DNA from: Cliona cf. orientalis
Lineage: Eukaryota; Porifera; Demospongiae; Clionaida; Clionaidae
Assembly (NCBI GenBank): GCA_963930775.1
Contig: OZ005698.1
Location: 7,570,501-7,634,500 of the forward strand
Reading direction: 5' to 3'
Length of the DNA stretch: 64,000 bases
Program-made: the position numbers and the translations under genes
Notes under the pieces: model-generated
What the model was told of the DNA's origin: nothing
The model's database searches: none
Seen by the model: only the letters and a program-made list of their open reading frames with translations
In this document: one piece after another, positions 1-11,520 of the stretch
Position numbering within the stretch: position 1 is the stretch's first letter
Layout of the letters: the number at the start of each line of letters is the position of its first letter

Positions 1-689
1 TACCGTGTCAAATCCCTTCCCTAGCTGCTCTGGCTCTTTTTCATTAATTCATTAATAGTCATGTGCATGTGGTGGTTACATTGATAGGGCTGTCATTATG
101 GAGTGAGATTTTACTCTGATATATGTGAGTGTCGACAAGTCATGGCCGCATTGACTTGCCTGAAACAAGAGAGTATTATTACTTGTCTGAAATGACCATT
201 AGTAGAATATTATGTGTGTGTACCTCCACATCTACACGTTGAATGGGCTAATCAATATGGTATGGGACCAATGATGCAATGACTGCATAATAATAATAAT
301 TATTTATATATTTCTGGAAATTTCTCATTCAAAATTGGTTATGGTTCTAAATAACACCCACTACATGTACATCAAGTAACCTGGCACTAGCCTAGCCAGC
401 TGCAGTCTAATATGCGTTGCACTGTAGGCGTAGCTACACATACACCCAACCAGCGAAATTATATTTTTGTCGTATACACGTAAGATTCAAATTAATAGCT
501 TTGTCCCCTTGAGAGAGCGAGAGCCTGGGCCAGGCGCCTATCCCTCTATATCAATTCTGTGTCCTATTTTATTCACATAGCCCAAGTACTTTATATTATT
601 TCAGTAAGTTATAAAATTATGAGAATGAGTGGCTGTTGGTTTATTAAAAAGGCAATAAAAACACAAGAGGAATCTTTTGTGAATGTGGT
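1..689. other. Intergenic flank, no gene seen
   Basis: AT-rich sequence with short ATAATAATTATT runs. No conserved reading frame, RNA gene or repeat structure was recognised. The last part (about 606-689) is the downstream flank of histone H2A on the minus strand. Confidence 0.5.
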
Positions 690-705
690 GGCTTTGAGAA
701 AAGCC
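690..705 (-). promoter_or_regulatory. Histone mRNA 3' stem-loop (H2A)
   Basis: Read on the minus strand this is GGCTTTTCTCAAAGCC: a 6-bp stem (GGCTTT/AAAGCC) with a 4-nt loop. It is followed by ACCACA and a purine-rich AAAAGA stretch like a histone downstream element. This is the processing signal of replication-dependent histone mRNAs. It lies about 60 bases past the H2A stop, and the same 16 bases follow H2B at 2008-2023. Confidence 0.9.
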
Positions 706-765
706 GGTTGGTTTTTGAGGTGAAAGTTCAACTGAAGCAAGAGATGGGGGGATTGGAACAGCTGC

Positions 766-1167
766 TTAGTACTCCACACTTTGCGAACTCTTCTTGCCAG
801 AGGCTCCGTGCTTCTTGGGCAGGAGAACAGCCTGAATGTTAGGCAGAACACCTCCCTGGGCGATGGTGACTCCAGCCAGAAGCTTGTTCAATTCCTCGTC
901 GTTCCTGATGGCGAGCTGAAGATGCCTGGGGTTGATTCTCTGCTTCTTGTTGTCACGAGCGGCGTTGCCAGCCAGCTCAAGGATTTCAGCGGCTAGGTAC
1001 TCCATAACGGCAGCCAGATAGACTGGGGCGCCAGCTCCGATACGCTCGGCGTAGTTGCCCTGGCGGAGAAGACGGTGGACACGACCAACTGGGAACTGAA
1101 GTCCTGCGCGAGCAGAGCGAGTCTTGGCCTTGGCACGAGCCTTGCCTCCCTTTCCACGTCCAGACAT
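766..1167 (-). CDS. H2A: Histone H2A, replication-dependent type
   Basis: Intronless 133-residue core histone. H2A pairs with H2B in the nucleosome. The start is the ATG giving [15 protein letters not shown], which matches H2A N-termini; the upstream in-frame extension is not H2A-like. The histone fold is complete: [15 protein letters not shown], the acidic-patch region NDEELNKLL, and the docking segment [14 protein letters not shown]. It is divergent from H2B with a 417-bp shared promoter and followed by a histone stem-loop, so it is probably S-phase expressed. The oddity is the C-terminus, which ends [10 protein letters not shown]. It contains an SQ dipeptide and a terminal aromatic residue like H2A.X, but with two residues inserted compared with the usual SQ-acidic-hydrophobic end. 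Confidence 0.97.
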   Translation of the reverse strand: MSGRGKGGKARAKAKTRSARAGLQFPVGRVHRLLRQGNYAERIGAGAPVYLAAVMEYLAAEILELAGNAARDNKKQRINPRHLQLAIRNDEELNKLLAGVTIAQGGVLPNIQAVLLPKKHGASGKKSSQSVEY

Positions 1168-1584
1168 GGTGTTGAATAGTTTCTTGATTGAAGAGTTGAA
1201 GAAGAAAAGCTTGAGGATGATCCACGAACAATGATGCTTCAAGGTGGCTAGGTTCCTCTTTTAGGGCGAAGCTAGGATTGGCGGGAGGATCACTTTCGGG
1301 GGGATCGCTTGGCCAATAGCCAATCAGATCGCAATGTTTCCACCCGACCGCATCGTAAGTCACCGTGTGATCATCTCACTTCCCGCCAAAAACGTCCCGC
1401 CTACAAATTTGTCTGGCGCGCGCGGCATAATACTGCGATTCTATTGGCTAACTGAAAAGTGATCCTTCCCGAAGTGATCCTCCTCTCGTACCATAAAAAG
1501 GTAAGCGCACGACCTGAACACCATTCACTTTTTGGTCTTCAAGCAAGTTCAAGAAAAGTTCTCTCAACTTCACTCGTGATCATC
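1168..1584. promoter_or_regulatory. Divergent H2A/H2B promoter
   Basis: The 417-bp spacer between the two histone starts carries CCAAT-type boxes (GGCCAATAGCCAATCAG near 1311-1327 and ATTGGCTAAC near 1443). A TATA-like CATAAAAA lies near 1492 on the H2B side. An AGTGATCC/GGATCACT motif occurs in opposite orientations near 1287 and 1458-1480, as expected for a two-way promoter. Start sites are inferred. Confidence 0.65.
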
Positions 1585-1956
1585 ATGCCTGGCAAGGTTG
1601 CATCCAAGAAAGGCGAGAAGAAAGCCGCCGTCAAGAGCAAGCCCGCTGGAGAGGGCAAGAAGAGGAGAAAGTCCCGTAAGGAGAGCTACTCCATCTACAT
1701 CTACAAGGTCCTGAAGCAGGTGCACCCCGACACCGGTATCTCCTCCAAGGCCATGAGCATCATGAACTCCTTCGTGAGCGACATCTTTGAGCGTATCGCC
1801 ACCGAGGCTTCCCGCCTGGCTCACTACAACAAGAAGCACACCATCTCCAGCCGTGAAATCCAGACAGCTGTGAGGCTTCATCTTCCAGGAGAGCTCTCGA
1901 AGCACGCCATCTCTGAGGGAACCAAGGCTGTCACCAAGTACACCAGCAGCAAGTAA
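1585..1956 (+). CDS. H2B: Histone H2B
   Basis: Intronless 123-residue core histone. The start ATG gives [13 protein letters not shown], a normal lysine-rich H2B tail; an in-frame upstream extension is 5' UTR. The fold is complete, with [34 protein letters not shown] and the αC end [17 protein letters not shown], including the Lys of the C-terminal ubiquitination site. It is divergently transcribed from H2A and followed about 50 bases after the stop by a histone 3' stem-loop, so it is a replication-dependent, non-polyadenylated type. Confidence 0.98.
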   Translation: MPGKVASKKGEKKAAVKSKPAGEGKKRRKSRKESYSIYIYKVLKQVHPDTGISSKAMSIMNSFVSDIFERIATEASRLAHYNKKHTISSREIQTAVRLHLPGELSKHAISEGTKAVTKYTSSK

Positions 1957-2007
1957 ACAGCTTCACCCCTCTCGTCTCTTCTGCTGAACTTTTCACCTTT
2001 CTCAACC

Positions 2008-2023
2008 GGCTTTTCTCAAAGCC
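2008..2023 (+). promoter_or_regulatory. Histone mRNA 3' stem-loop (H2B)
   Basis: GGCTTTTCTCAAAGCC, a 6-bp stem with a TCTC loop, is followed by ACCACA and the purine-rich AAAAGA element. It is identical to the H2A stem-loop on the other strand at 690-705. Confidence 0.92.
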
Positions 2024-2281
2024 ACCACAATCACAAAAGATTCCTCCTTGACCACTAATTTTCAATCTCTACATGCACGTTAATGTAGTATTAAAAAACT
2101 TGGCATGAATCTTTAAGTATACTGCATGTCACAATGGTATGCTCAATATATACATGTACATGGCTTACAAGGTACTGAAAACAATAATAGAGATATACTG
2201 GTAATAGTATTATACATAATCTCTGCAAGTTCAACTGGAAGAACAATGTAGCTAGCCTTGACTATACATAATGTGTCCTCG

Positions 2282-5200
2282 TCAACCTTTGAGAGATGAC
2301 ATTCCAGCCTTCATAATCTCGTCGACTAGCAACAAGTTTTCAGCAATGGTGGTGCTGCAGTATTCAATTTAATAGAGTGCAAATCCACAAACATGTTCAT
2401 AGTCCATATTTTTGGTGGAAACAGTGCATGATGATAATTATTTTTTACCAACTCACCAAGAGTGCAAAAGTGTCTTCTTGACCCTATAGTTGTCCCACAC
2501 GCCTTCATCTCCTGGCAGCATAGGTTCACCTGATGACAGGTCCAAGCCAACAGGCTGGCCACTGCTAAAATACTCTTCCTATCAAAAATTATGTAAATAC
2601 GTAATTAAATTTTTAAATGTGAGGCTACTAAAACAACACAAACGTACCTGAAGCTTAACAATGGACTCCTGTGGATCAAACCCGGAATTCTGGGCCAGTA
2701 TCTTTGGAATGATCATCATAGCATCAGCGAAGGCCTACAACAAAGAACAAGATGCAACTTCTAAATAAACCCCACCATCCCAAATACAATGCAAAAACCA
2801 ATGTGTAACTCACTTTTACTCCAAACTTGGCTCTACCGTGGATACTGTTAATGAAGTCTGTAGAGGTGAGTGCAGCATGAGCCGCCACTTCAAATGCACC
2901 AGCGCCAGGGACAACACTGCAGTCCTCAATGGCATTCTTGACAGCTCTTAGACCATCTCGAACAGCATCCTTGATTTGAGTGATTGTGTGCTTGTTGGGA
3001 CCTTGAGAGTGAGTAAGAATGAGAGAGGGAAGAGCGGAGAGAGAGGGGGAGAAAGAAAGAGAGCAGGAGAGGGGAAGAGTAGCTATCGTATCATAGCAAG
3101 CAGAAGGTTATACTAATGACACATGTGCGTGTGTGTATTTGTAGGTACCTTTTATGAGGATGGTTACAGAATGAGGGTTGTCTACTTCTTCAACAAACGT
3201 GTATTTATCTTCTCCCTAAGGTATTCAAGATCCATAGTCATAATAATATTATGCACACGAAGTACATGTGCAAGCAATGTGAATCACTTCAATCAGCAAA
3301 ACTCAATGCAAGGGGAACTACAGAATATTATAATCAAGTACATGTAGCACTGACTTGCTGACATAACAGCAAAATAATGCACTACAGTGCTCACCAAAAC
3401 ATGTTCATAGACCAAACCAGCCTTGCCGAGACAATCCGGTACAAGATCGTCAAAAGAATTCATAGCCATGCCACCACAGGCAAGAGTCAACCTACACACA
3501 CAAGAAAATTTACATCAACTACGTACATACATAATAGAGCTCTCGGCACTCTCCACGCATGCACGCACCTCTCCATGTTTCTCCTTTTAGCTCGACGAAG
3601 AGCCACTATTCCTTCCCTAGCCAGCAGGTCCAAAGAGATGGGGTCAATACCCTAGCATGGAAGAAAAGAAGATAATCAGTGGGCTGCACCTATGATCCAA
3701 AAAATCAAAATTGGGTGGAAAAAGTGGGGAAAATATTGTGAAATTTGGCCAACAAAGAGAGGGGGGCATATATGTACATGTCACGTGACATTAAAAAAAA
3801 CACCACATACCTTCTGATTAATGACTACGAATCCTTTACCAGTGCCATTGCAAACCTAGTGAAAATTGAGCATCTTTTACAATGGCAGTGTATCAATATG
3901 GTTATGAAGTAGCATTACCTTCTTTTTGAGATCAATGACTTGCATAACTCTGTCATCGACGAATTTCCTCTCGGCAGCCACTAACTTCTCTCTCTCATCG
4001 GCAGACTTGTAGAAGAAACCCGAGTTCACCTCACTGCAAAAGGCACACACACACACAAGATGGGATAAACAGAGTAAGAATGAACATAATTAGCACATAT
4101 GAATGTACAATGTGTGTATTTGTGTTCAATTTGTTGGTGTGGCTAGGTGCTGCCAAAAACGGGCCGGGCGTACATAACTAACTGACCTCTTCTCGTACTC
4201 CATGGAGACATTGCAGGTGAGTATGTAAGCATCTTCTACCCTCCTCTTCATATCAGGGTGCCTGGCCCCGTGGTCCATCACGATACCGCGAATAAGCCTG
4301 CAATTATTATAGTGATTTAATTAAGAGGGTGAGTGAATCCCTGCAATTTTCCATCCCACCCTTCTCACCCCCAAAAGCAGTTTTTTTTTCTGTCATCCCT
4401 ACTTCACCCTTCAATTTTATTCAGTTGTTTTTTATACTTTATAAATAGCACATTTACTACACTTACTACATTTACTACACTTTGATGCATGCTGTGTACA
4501 TACTTTGTGTCAGTGTCTGTCCTGTGCATCATCTCCATGATCTCCACCATGTGCAGGTCAATGGGTTCACCCTCACTCTTTCGAATAGCCAGCACTGCAT
4601 CAACCACAACCTGCAAGCACGTGAGAAAATGGTCGTAATAAGGGAGAGAGAGATGGAGGGAGGGAGGGAGAGGGGAAAAAAGAGCAGAGAGAAGAGAGAG
4701 AGAAAGAGGGAGAGAGAGGGTTACCTCTGTGAGCACACTGGCCACTTGCTTGGTGACCTTGGTACACAGCGATGTCCTGGCTACGTTGATGAGTGTCTCT
4801 CGATCCATCTCTTTCTTTGACACCTTGACATTTTCCAGCACCTAACATGTACAATGCATGTAACAACACCTATATACCACCAGTATTGTGAAGCTAATAA
4901 TAATATGCAACCTATACATGATAGCTCAGGCAGGCTTAGCGTTGAGGCCTTCATAGTGTTAACACAGTACAGAACTGTCACCAGCACTCAGATATCACCA
5001 CCCCCACCCCTCACCTCACAGATTTCTGTACCTCTAATGCCTTGTCCTTGGCCTTATCGAAGCCCTCGGTGATGATGGATGGATGTAGACCTTCAGAGAT
5101 GTAGAGATCTGCCTGCTTCAGTAGCTCTCCGATGATCAACACGTTGGACGTGGTACCATCGCCAGTGATGTCATCCTGGGCAGTGGCCACTCGAGCTATC

Positions 5201-5723
5201 AGTGACGCAGTTGGATGTTGGATTTGCTAAAAAGGACAGAATACACATTGTAGCAGTTTAGCATAAGAGAATAGTACTTGTATGAGAATTTATGGAATTT
5301 AGACTTTTAGGCAAACCTAGGTGTTCAGTGAACATTAATTTTGTGAAGTGGATTAGAGTGAGTCTGACTACGGATATGAAATTATGTGTGTAATTTCAAA
5401 TTTTTGTGCAGTCAAGTACGTATATCTATAAATATATTTGTGCAGTACTCACCATCTCGTGAAGAAGCACATTTCCATCCTTAGTCAGCTTGATGTCTCC
5501 AGCACCAGACACAAGCCTATGGAGATATTAAAAACACATACCACACGTTGAAAACTCAACTTCTAAAAGCTCAATTTTTTTTTTACATTTTCATGGTTCC
5601 TTTGGGTCCCAGATTAGTCCTGAGCACATCTTGGAGCCCTCTGGCAGCTGTGATGTTGACTTGGAGAGCCTGAGCGGCCCTGGCTACCTCGGCCTTGGGG
5701 TTCAAAGACTTCACTGCTGCCAT
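2282..5723 (-). CDS. CCT6: T-complex protein 1 subunit zeta (CCT6)
   Basis: Subunit of the cytosolic CCT/TRiC chaperonin, which folds actin, tubulin and other proteins using ATP. Fifteen exons with GT-AG junctions read, from the start: 5587-5723, 5453-5516, 5032-5226, 4725-4841, 4504-4610, 4187-4297, 3919-4033, 3811-3855, 3569-3651, 3395-3491, 3149-3215, 2814-3001, 2648-2734, 2457-2578, 2282-2354. They join in frame to 535 residues, close to the 531 of human CCT6A. Landmarks are the N-terminus [30 protein letters not shown], the ATPase motif [42 protein letters not shown] and the C-terminus [13 protein letters not shown]. Simple GA-rich repeats lie in two introns. It looks intact; its 5' end is 127 bp from the malectin start, so the two may share a promoter. 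Confidence 0.96.
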
Positions 5724-5849
5724 GTTGGAGATTGGCCACGTGGTTTTAAAGGTTTTAATCTGCGCATGTGCAGGGAACCCAACGTTGGTGCGCCTTAAAT
5801 AGAAATCTACCCTACACTACCTCCCGCTGGACCATTCATCATCATCATC

Positions 5850-7219
5850 ATGATGTTCGTGTGGGATCGAGTTTTGTATCGATTACTGTATCTTTTCAGC
5901 AGCCTCTCCGTGCTGCTAATGCTCTGTCCTCTCCTCTCTGAAGCGTATGACGTCATTTACGCCGTGAACTGCGGTGGTCCAAAGCACACAGATCGATATG
6001 GAATCAAGTACTCCACCGACAGCAACAAAGTGGGAATAGCATCTGAATTCGGAAGAACCTTGACAATCTCTCGAGTCCATCCAGACGACATGATACTGTA
6101 CTAGACGGAGCGCTACCATACGACGTCATTCAGCTACGACATACCGATTGATACGGAAGGAGAGTTTATGCTGATTACAAAGTTTGCAGAAGTCTATTTC
6201 ACACACCCTGGTGGAAAGGTACGTGTGGAATAAGCAGTAGGTATATTAAATATTGGTAACTATTGTGAGTGTTTGTAGGAGTATTGATAGAGGAAGGAAG
6301 GGGGGAAGAAAAATGAGGAGTGGGGTAGGGAGAGAGAGAGGGAGGGAGAGGGAGGGGGAGAGGGAGAGAGAGGGGAGAGGGAGAGGGAGAGGGGGCGGGA
6401 GGGAGATGATCGTAAAACTGAAACAATAATAGCAGGTAGCCACAGCATTCCTGTGGCTACATACACTGTACAACCATCACTAGTTACTATGCATAGCTTT
6501 TACAATGCTTTCTATATAGTTGAACTCGCATAATAATAATGTAAATTAAGGTTTCTGCCTACACAACCTGCATACTTTCATCTGTTATGTGTACACACAA
6601 TGTTATACTACACGTGCAGATATTTGACATTGTACTGAACAAGCGTCACAAAGTGGTATCCAACCTGGACATCTTTGCAAAAGTTGGTAAGGCGATCGCT
6701 CACGATGAGATGACGCGGTTCACCATCGAGAACGGACAGCTGCTGGTGGGGGACCAGGTCAGCGATTTCGATGGAACACTCAAAGTGGAGTTCTCCAAGG
6801 TAAGGATTGATGCGGGGCATTTGGTGTGGTGGGAGTACAATGTCATTTAGATGTATCATTGAGTACCGCACATAATAAAAATTAATTATAATAATATTAT
6901 GACATTGTATAACCATGCTTAATCAATCAGCAAATTACTGTTTATGTGCAGGGTAGCGCAGATAATCCAAAGGTGAATGCCATTGTGCTCCTCAAGGGTC
7001 CTATAGCTGATGCAGGTATGTTATGAATGTTACTATAAGAACGAATCATGTACATGTATGTACAAGTAGCTGTGTACCTGTACACACATTCTGCGATGTA
7101 CCTTGTCGTGTGTGATATCTTGCTTTTGTGATTACATATGGTAGCTAGCTATTGTTATTCAGTTTGCCTCTCTCTTCCTCCCTCCCTCACTCTCTCTCAC
7201 TCCCGCCCTCCCTCTCTCC

Positions 7220-7253
<34 letters not shown>

Positions 7254-7549
7254 TCCTCCCTCCCTCTCTCCCCGCCTCTCTCTCACTTCCTCTCACCTTC
7301 TCCCTTTCCCTCCTTTCTTCTACTTCTCCAGAATTACCAGCCCTTCCTCCCATGGTAGTCCCTCAAGAACAGACTGATGACTTTGTCTCAGATTGGGCAG
7401 AGGAAACACCAAAAGAGAAAAAATTCAAAAAGACATCTGGACCAAAGAGTCAAGATCCCTATGCATCAGATGAGAGCTGGTTTATGCCCATCACCATGGC
7501 AATAGCTGTGTTCCTGCCGGTGTTATTCTGCCTGTGTAGGGTACGATAG
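5850..7549 (+). CDS. MLEC: Malectin with one in-frame stop
   Basis: Malectin is an ER membrane lectin that binds glucosylated N-glycans in glycoprotein quality control. Four exons (5850-6218, 6620-6799, 6952-7015, 7332-7549) join in frame to 276 residues plus stop. A signal peptide ends near SEAYD. The malectin fold has VIYAVNCGGPKH, TERYHTTSFSYDIP, LITKFAEVYF, IFDIVLNKRHKVV and AHDEMTRFTI. A low-complexity Lys/Glu stretch follows, then a C-terminal membrane helix (MPITMAIAVFLPVLFCLCRV). The reading frame is interrupted at 6102-6104 by TAG, where human malectin has Gln in ILYQTERY. The sequence on both sides is well conserved, so this could be a polymorphism, a base error, a recent null allele or recoding. 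A second copy of the last exon lies at 56647-56864. CT-rich and GA-rich tracts fill introns 1 and 3. Confidence 0.88.
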
Positions 7550-8064
7550 TTTGGAGACTTGATTTTAGAGTATTCAAGTTTGAATTTAGGTGATTTTTTT
7601 CAATCGCTGAATCAAGGCATACATTATTAAATTTTTTGTCACAGTAATTATTGTAGTCCCTCGATCTGTTTTGACAGAATGAGATTAATATTAAAGTAAT
7701 GAAGTTCGTGTTTGGTTGGTTGGTTGGTTGTGGGTAATCACACAAAAGCTGGTAATGGTCGTCATGTTTAATGGCCCTGTTCCGAGGTATGGTTTTTGCA
7801 TTGATTTTGAGATGGTTCACTGATCATGATAGTCCTTGCTCAAGTCTTAAAGGGATTCATGGTATATGTATAGACGTCAATCATTCAGCGCATAGTATAG
7901 CTTTGAACTGCTAGACTCCACCCGCTGACATAAAAACACACAATCACGAAAATTAATTAGGATAATAATTATTATAAAATGATAATTATTGGATGGTGTA
8001 TTACTGGGTATTTATGATTTCAAGTCTAGAAAATTATTAATTAAAACACTTATTAATTTTGTGA
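7550..8064. other. Convergent spacer, malectin 3' flank
   Basis: The 3' flank of malectin meets the 3' end of receptor R1. Bases from about 7560 to 7690 recur at 56870-56998 behind the duplicated malectin exon. A short TTGGTTGGTTGG run lies near 7713. No gene is seen. Confidence 0.5.
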
Positions 8065-10628
8065 TTATTTATTATTACTAAACTGTAGCTGATAAGCACA
8101 TGAAGCTGATCTCATGATACTGCGACACGAAGCATAAGCAACATTGTTTTCAGTGTCCATCTTTGGCTGGGGCATTGGATCAATTTCTTCATAGATCTTG
8201 TTTTCAACATCGATAATAATAATATTATCCTTGCCATGCACATGTTGCTGATTCAGAAGCTGTTTACTGAGTCTTGCTTTCGTCTTGCAAAGAACAATGA
8301 TGATGATAGCAAAAATTATGACAGTTACAGTGAAGATCAGAACAACGATGCCACCAATGGTACCAATCAATATTGGTGCAAGATCCGTTGAAAAATGATC
8401 TGCATGTATGGAATAAAATTTAATAATAATTGCAAAGACCTAAAATATTCTGAGTCTAGTATTCGGAGCATAACAAAGATTAAGCATGCATGCTCCACCA
8501 TAGATAAGGATCTGATAATATTATTATTGTATATTAAATATTTAATATACTCACTGCATTCACAACGAGGAATGCTTCCATTCCACAGTCCATTTTGTCC
8601 ACACGTTCGAATTAGTGGTCCCTGTACTGAGCTAAAACCACAGTCATAGCAATAATGCATAGCTGTTGACCCAACTTTGGTTCCACTATAGCAGACAAAT
8701 CCATTCTCCATTCCAAGTGCGTTGTGGGAAGCTCCACACACGATATCTTCTCGAACACTCTTACCGTCGCTTAACTGATCAGGGTCGCAAGCTAATTAGC
8801 AATCAAAACATTTTTATAAATTATGGCATGAAACTTACAATTATTTCTGAGTGTACCTGCAAATGTTCCATTGATAATGACTGTAGTTATTCCATCACTT
8901 GCTGTAAGTTGATAGCAATATTCTGTTCCGTATTTAGTCGATGGATGCAGACTGATGCTGACAGTATCGGATGATACTGCGATGGGATTTCCTTTGCTGC
9001 TTATTAGTGATTGCTGGCTATTGCTGCAGTGTGTTTCCTCTTTAGGTCCATACTCAATTGAACAGGATTTCGGAGTACCCAATCTTTGATTTAGGAATGT
9101 GCATTTTATAGCGTTCATGGCAATGAAATCGAAATCAATATCAACAAAATGATTGATTGCACCTATAATATTATTGCAATAAAATTAATAGGGACAGAAC
9201 GAATTAAAGAAATAAGATATTATTATTACCGATATGTATGCTATCAGAAAGCTGTCCATCGCCAAAAATATTTGTAGCGAAAGCTGATATGCTGATGTCG
9301 GATTGTGGTGAGCACGAAGATGAAGATACTTCAAATGCAGTAGTACATACTCCATCATCACAAGATGAAGCAGGTAGTGTGACTGAACCACAGGTGCTTC
9401 CAGAGGTAATATCGATGTAGTTGATGGTGTATGAGCTGTCGTCAGTGACATTGTAGAGACCCTAACGTAACAATTTGAGTACATGACACTGACAGTGTAT
9501 CTCATATTGGGGTATCCGGGGGCTGGGAGTATGATCGAATTCACCCCAGTTATTATTCCCCTCAATTAAAATAGGCTACCCTATTTTTGCACACTGTGAA
9601 ATTTGCCTATAATAGCTTGGACGTGTTTGGTAATAGCTACAAATAATTTTTACCAATAATCCGGAAGTGATAAGCTCAACGGATATTTTGGTGAGTTTCT
9701 TTGTCTCACCCGAGTATTCTGATGTGGCATTAATCCTGGGTGCATTTGGTACTAAATTTAAAGTTAAAAGCATAATAATTATTAAAAAAGTATAGGAAAT
9801 CACTTAAACAAACCTTTCATTGCAAACACAATGGGTTCACTCGGGATACCAGGGACATTACCACAGACCACAGCTTCAACAGTTAATACACAATTTTGTT
9901 CGAAGGCAATGTTGGTAGGAATAGTGCATGTAACTGAATTAGAGTCAACTGTGTTTGGACACTGGCCACAGTTAGTTGCATTGATTTTATAGTGCACAGC
10001 TTGACAGTCTGGGGAGACTGGATTCCAAGTGAATGTCAAGTGACTGCTATTGATTTTAGACAGTATGACATTGCTTGGAGGTGGGAGGGGTGCTGTAATA
10101 GAATAGTTACGATAAAAATGTGAAGTATTACAATTGTTGTGGATTGAATGTACCTGTTGTTAGCAGTATTTGTTTTCTGCCAACATGCAACATCCCATCA
10201 CTTTGTCTTGCACACTCAACATTTGCACCAATTATGCTTTGACTGACATTGACAACAAAATGTGAGGTGTAAGAATCATTCACTGCTGAAACAGCACGGC
10301 CGATTATTTGTCCACTGTCTCCACAGATACAACTAACGTTGTATCCAGGCTGATTAAATCGACTATGACGTAAGGTAATTCTATCATTAGGACAATTGTT
10401 GAAAGCTGTTCCGCTCCAAATAGTTGCTCCATCGCCAGAAACAATACACTTGAATATAGCTTCATATCCGGGGCAAATGCATGAACTCAGTGTTGTTAAT
10501 TCTCCACCTTGTGAAGGAAATAAGCAGAATTAAAATTAATAATGGCTCATACCCTGGTTTAATTGATGGTTACCTGAACCAATTATTGGAAGTACCATCA
10601 ATGCAAATATTGCAGCTAAAGTTTGCAT
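8065..10628 (-). CDS. R1: Ig/FN3/Sushi receptor with YEEI tail
   Basis: Predicted cell-surface receptor of 631 residues. Eight exons: 10574-10628, 10154-10507, 9814-10092, 9654-9751, 9230-9461, 8857-9162, 8555-8791, 8065-8399. Order: signal peptide; Ig-like domain (CICPGYEAIFKC, W-S-G, VECARQ, about 20-136); FN3-like domain with NCGQCPNT (about 137-229); second FN3-like domain (GSTCGSVTLPASSCDDGVC); a domain with CTFLNQ and YCYQLTAS that is shared with R4; a Sushi/CCP domain (CDPDQLSDG to WNGSIPRC); one membrane helix; and a tail containing IYEEIDPMP, a Src-family SH2-binding consensus, and a second tyrosine (VAYASC). A second in-frame donor for exon 6 at 8839 would add six residues. Signal peptide and Ig domain are nearly the same as in R2 next door, although the tails differ. 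It looks intact. Ligand and function are unknown. Confidence 0.85.
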
Positions 10629-11520
10629 TATTGGTATCAGTTATCAGTCAATTGAATCAAGCTGCTTGTACAGATCCAACAGTGATAATCACTCACAGAG
10701 ATAAGCTGACTCTAAAAATGATTTCAGTGACCTTCCCAGTTATATACCAAAGGTAGGCTTGTTACTGTAAACACTGTGAAATAATTAAAGCGCTACTTTG
10801 CACCAAAAGTGTAATAAACACGTCCTAAAAATGTGTTTTTCCTTTATTAGCATTGACGTTACTCTTTTGTCAAATTGCTCCACTGTATAGTACACAACTG
10901 CAGACATATTTTCAAAACTTGTGCTGCATTTACGTCAGTTTGGTGGCATATATCGTCATTGCAAAGATCACGTGTGCGGTTAGCTAGCTAAATTCAATGT
11001 CTCTATAGTATAAATCCACAGCTGAAAACTGCAAAGTTAAAGCTGTGTATAATATTATACATATTGTTATTTTATATCTTCTACAGTAGAATGCAAACTA
11101 GTAACTGACTTGCTATAATATTATCAGAAAGGTAACCAGTGCACTTGACAATGTACTGTACTACCCCTGCATTGGATATTATCAGTATCCATGCATGTAT
11201 ATCACTGCACTGAATACAGATCCTCAAATAAATATCATTAGAGGAGAGAGTATTGTGTTGATTTATGCATTAAGGACTATTTATTTTTCTCTTCCACATA
11301 TCACTTACATTTGCATATATTCACAGCATAGGTAAGACATAATATTATTATGAATACGTTATACTGAAACCAATAAAGCATTCTTCTACTAGTCTAAGAA
11401 TGATAGTAAGATACAGACAAAATTAGTGTCACAAACCTAAGGAACATCGCAGTTACTATAGGGTATAGGAAGAAGAGGTAGCTAGCTATATAAGGGGAAA
11501 TTAAAAGCCGAGAGTTTATG
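10629..11520. other. R1 upstream region, duplicated near R2
   Basis: Putative R1 promoter plus the 3' flank of R2. The stretch from about 10630 to 11400 is similar to 14335-14900 upstream of R2, including AGATCCAACAGTGATAATCA and AAACACGTCCTAAAAAT. R1 and R2 therefore arose by tandem duplication that included the promoter. No coding region was recognised. Confidence 0.6.

Noticed and set aside
781-996. Plus-strand frame opposite H2A and minus-strand frame opposite H2B
   Set aside because: Antisense shadows of strongly biased histone codons.
4482-4820. Open frames through GA-rich stretches within CCT6
   Set aside because: They read across CCT6 exons 4 and 5 in the wrong strand or frame plus a purine-rich intron; simple-sequence bias explains them.
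6199-6473. Pro/Ser/Leu-rich open frames near malectin intron 1
   Set aside because: Generated by a GGGAGA-type simple repeat. The same applies to the CT tract at 7138-7358.
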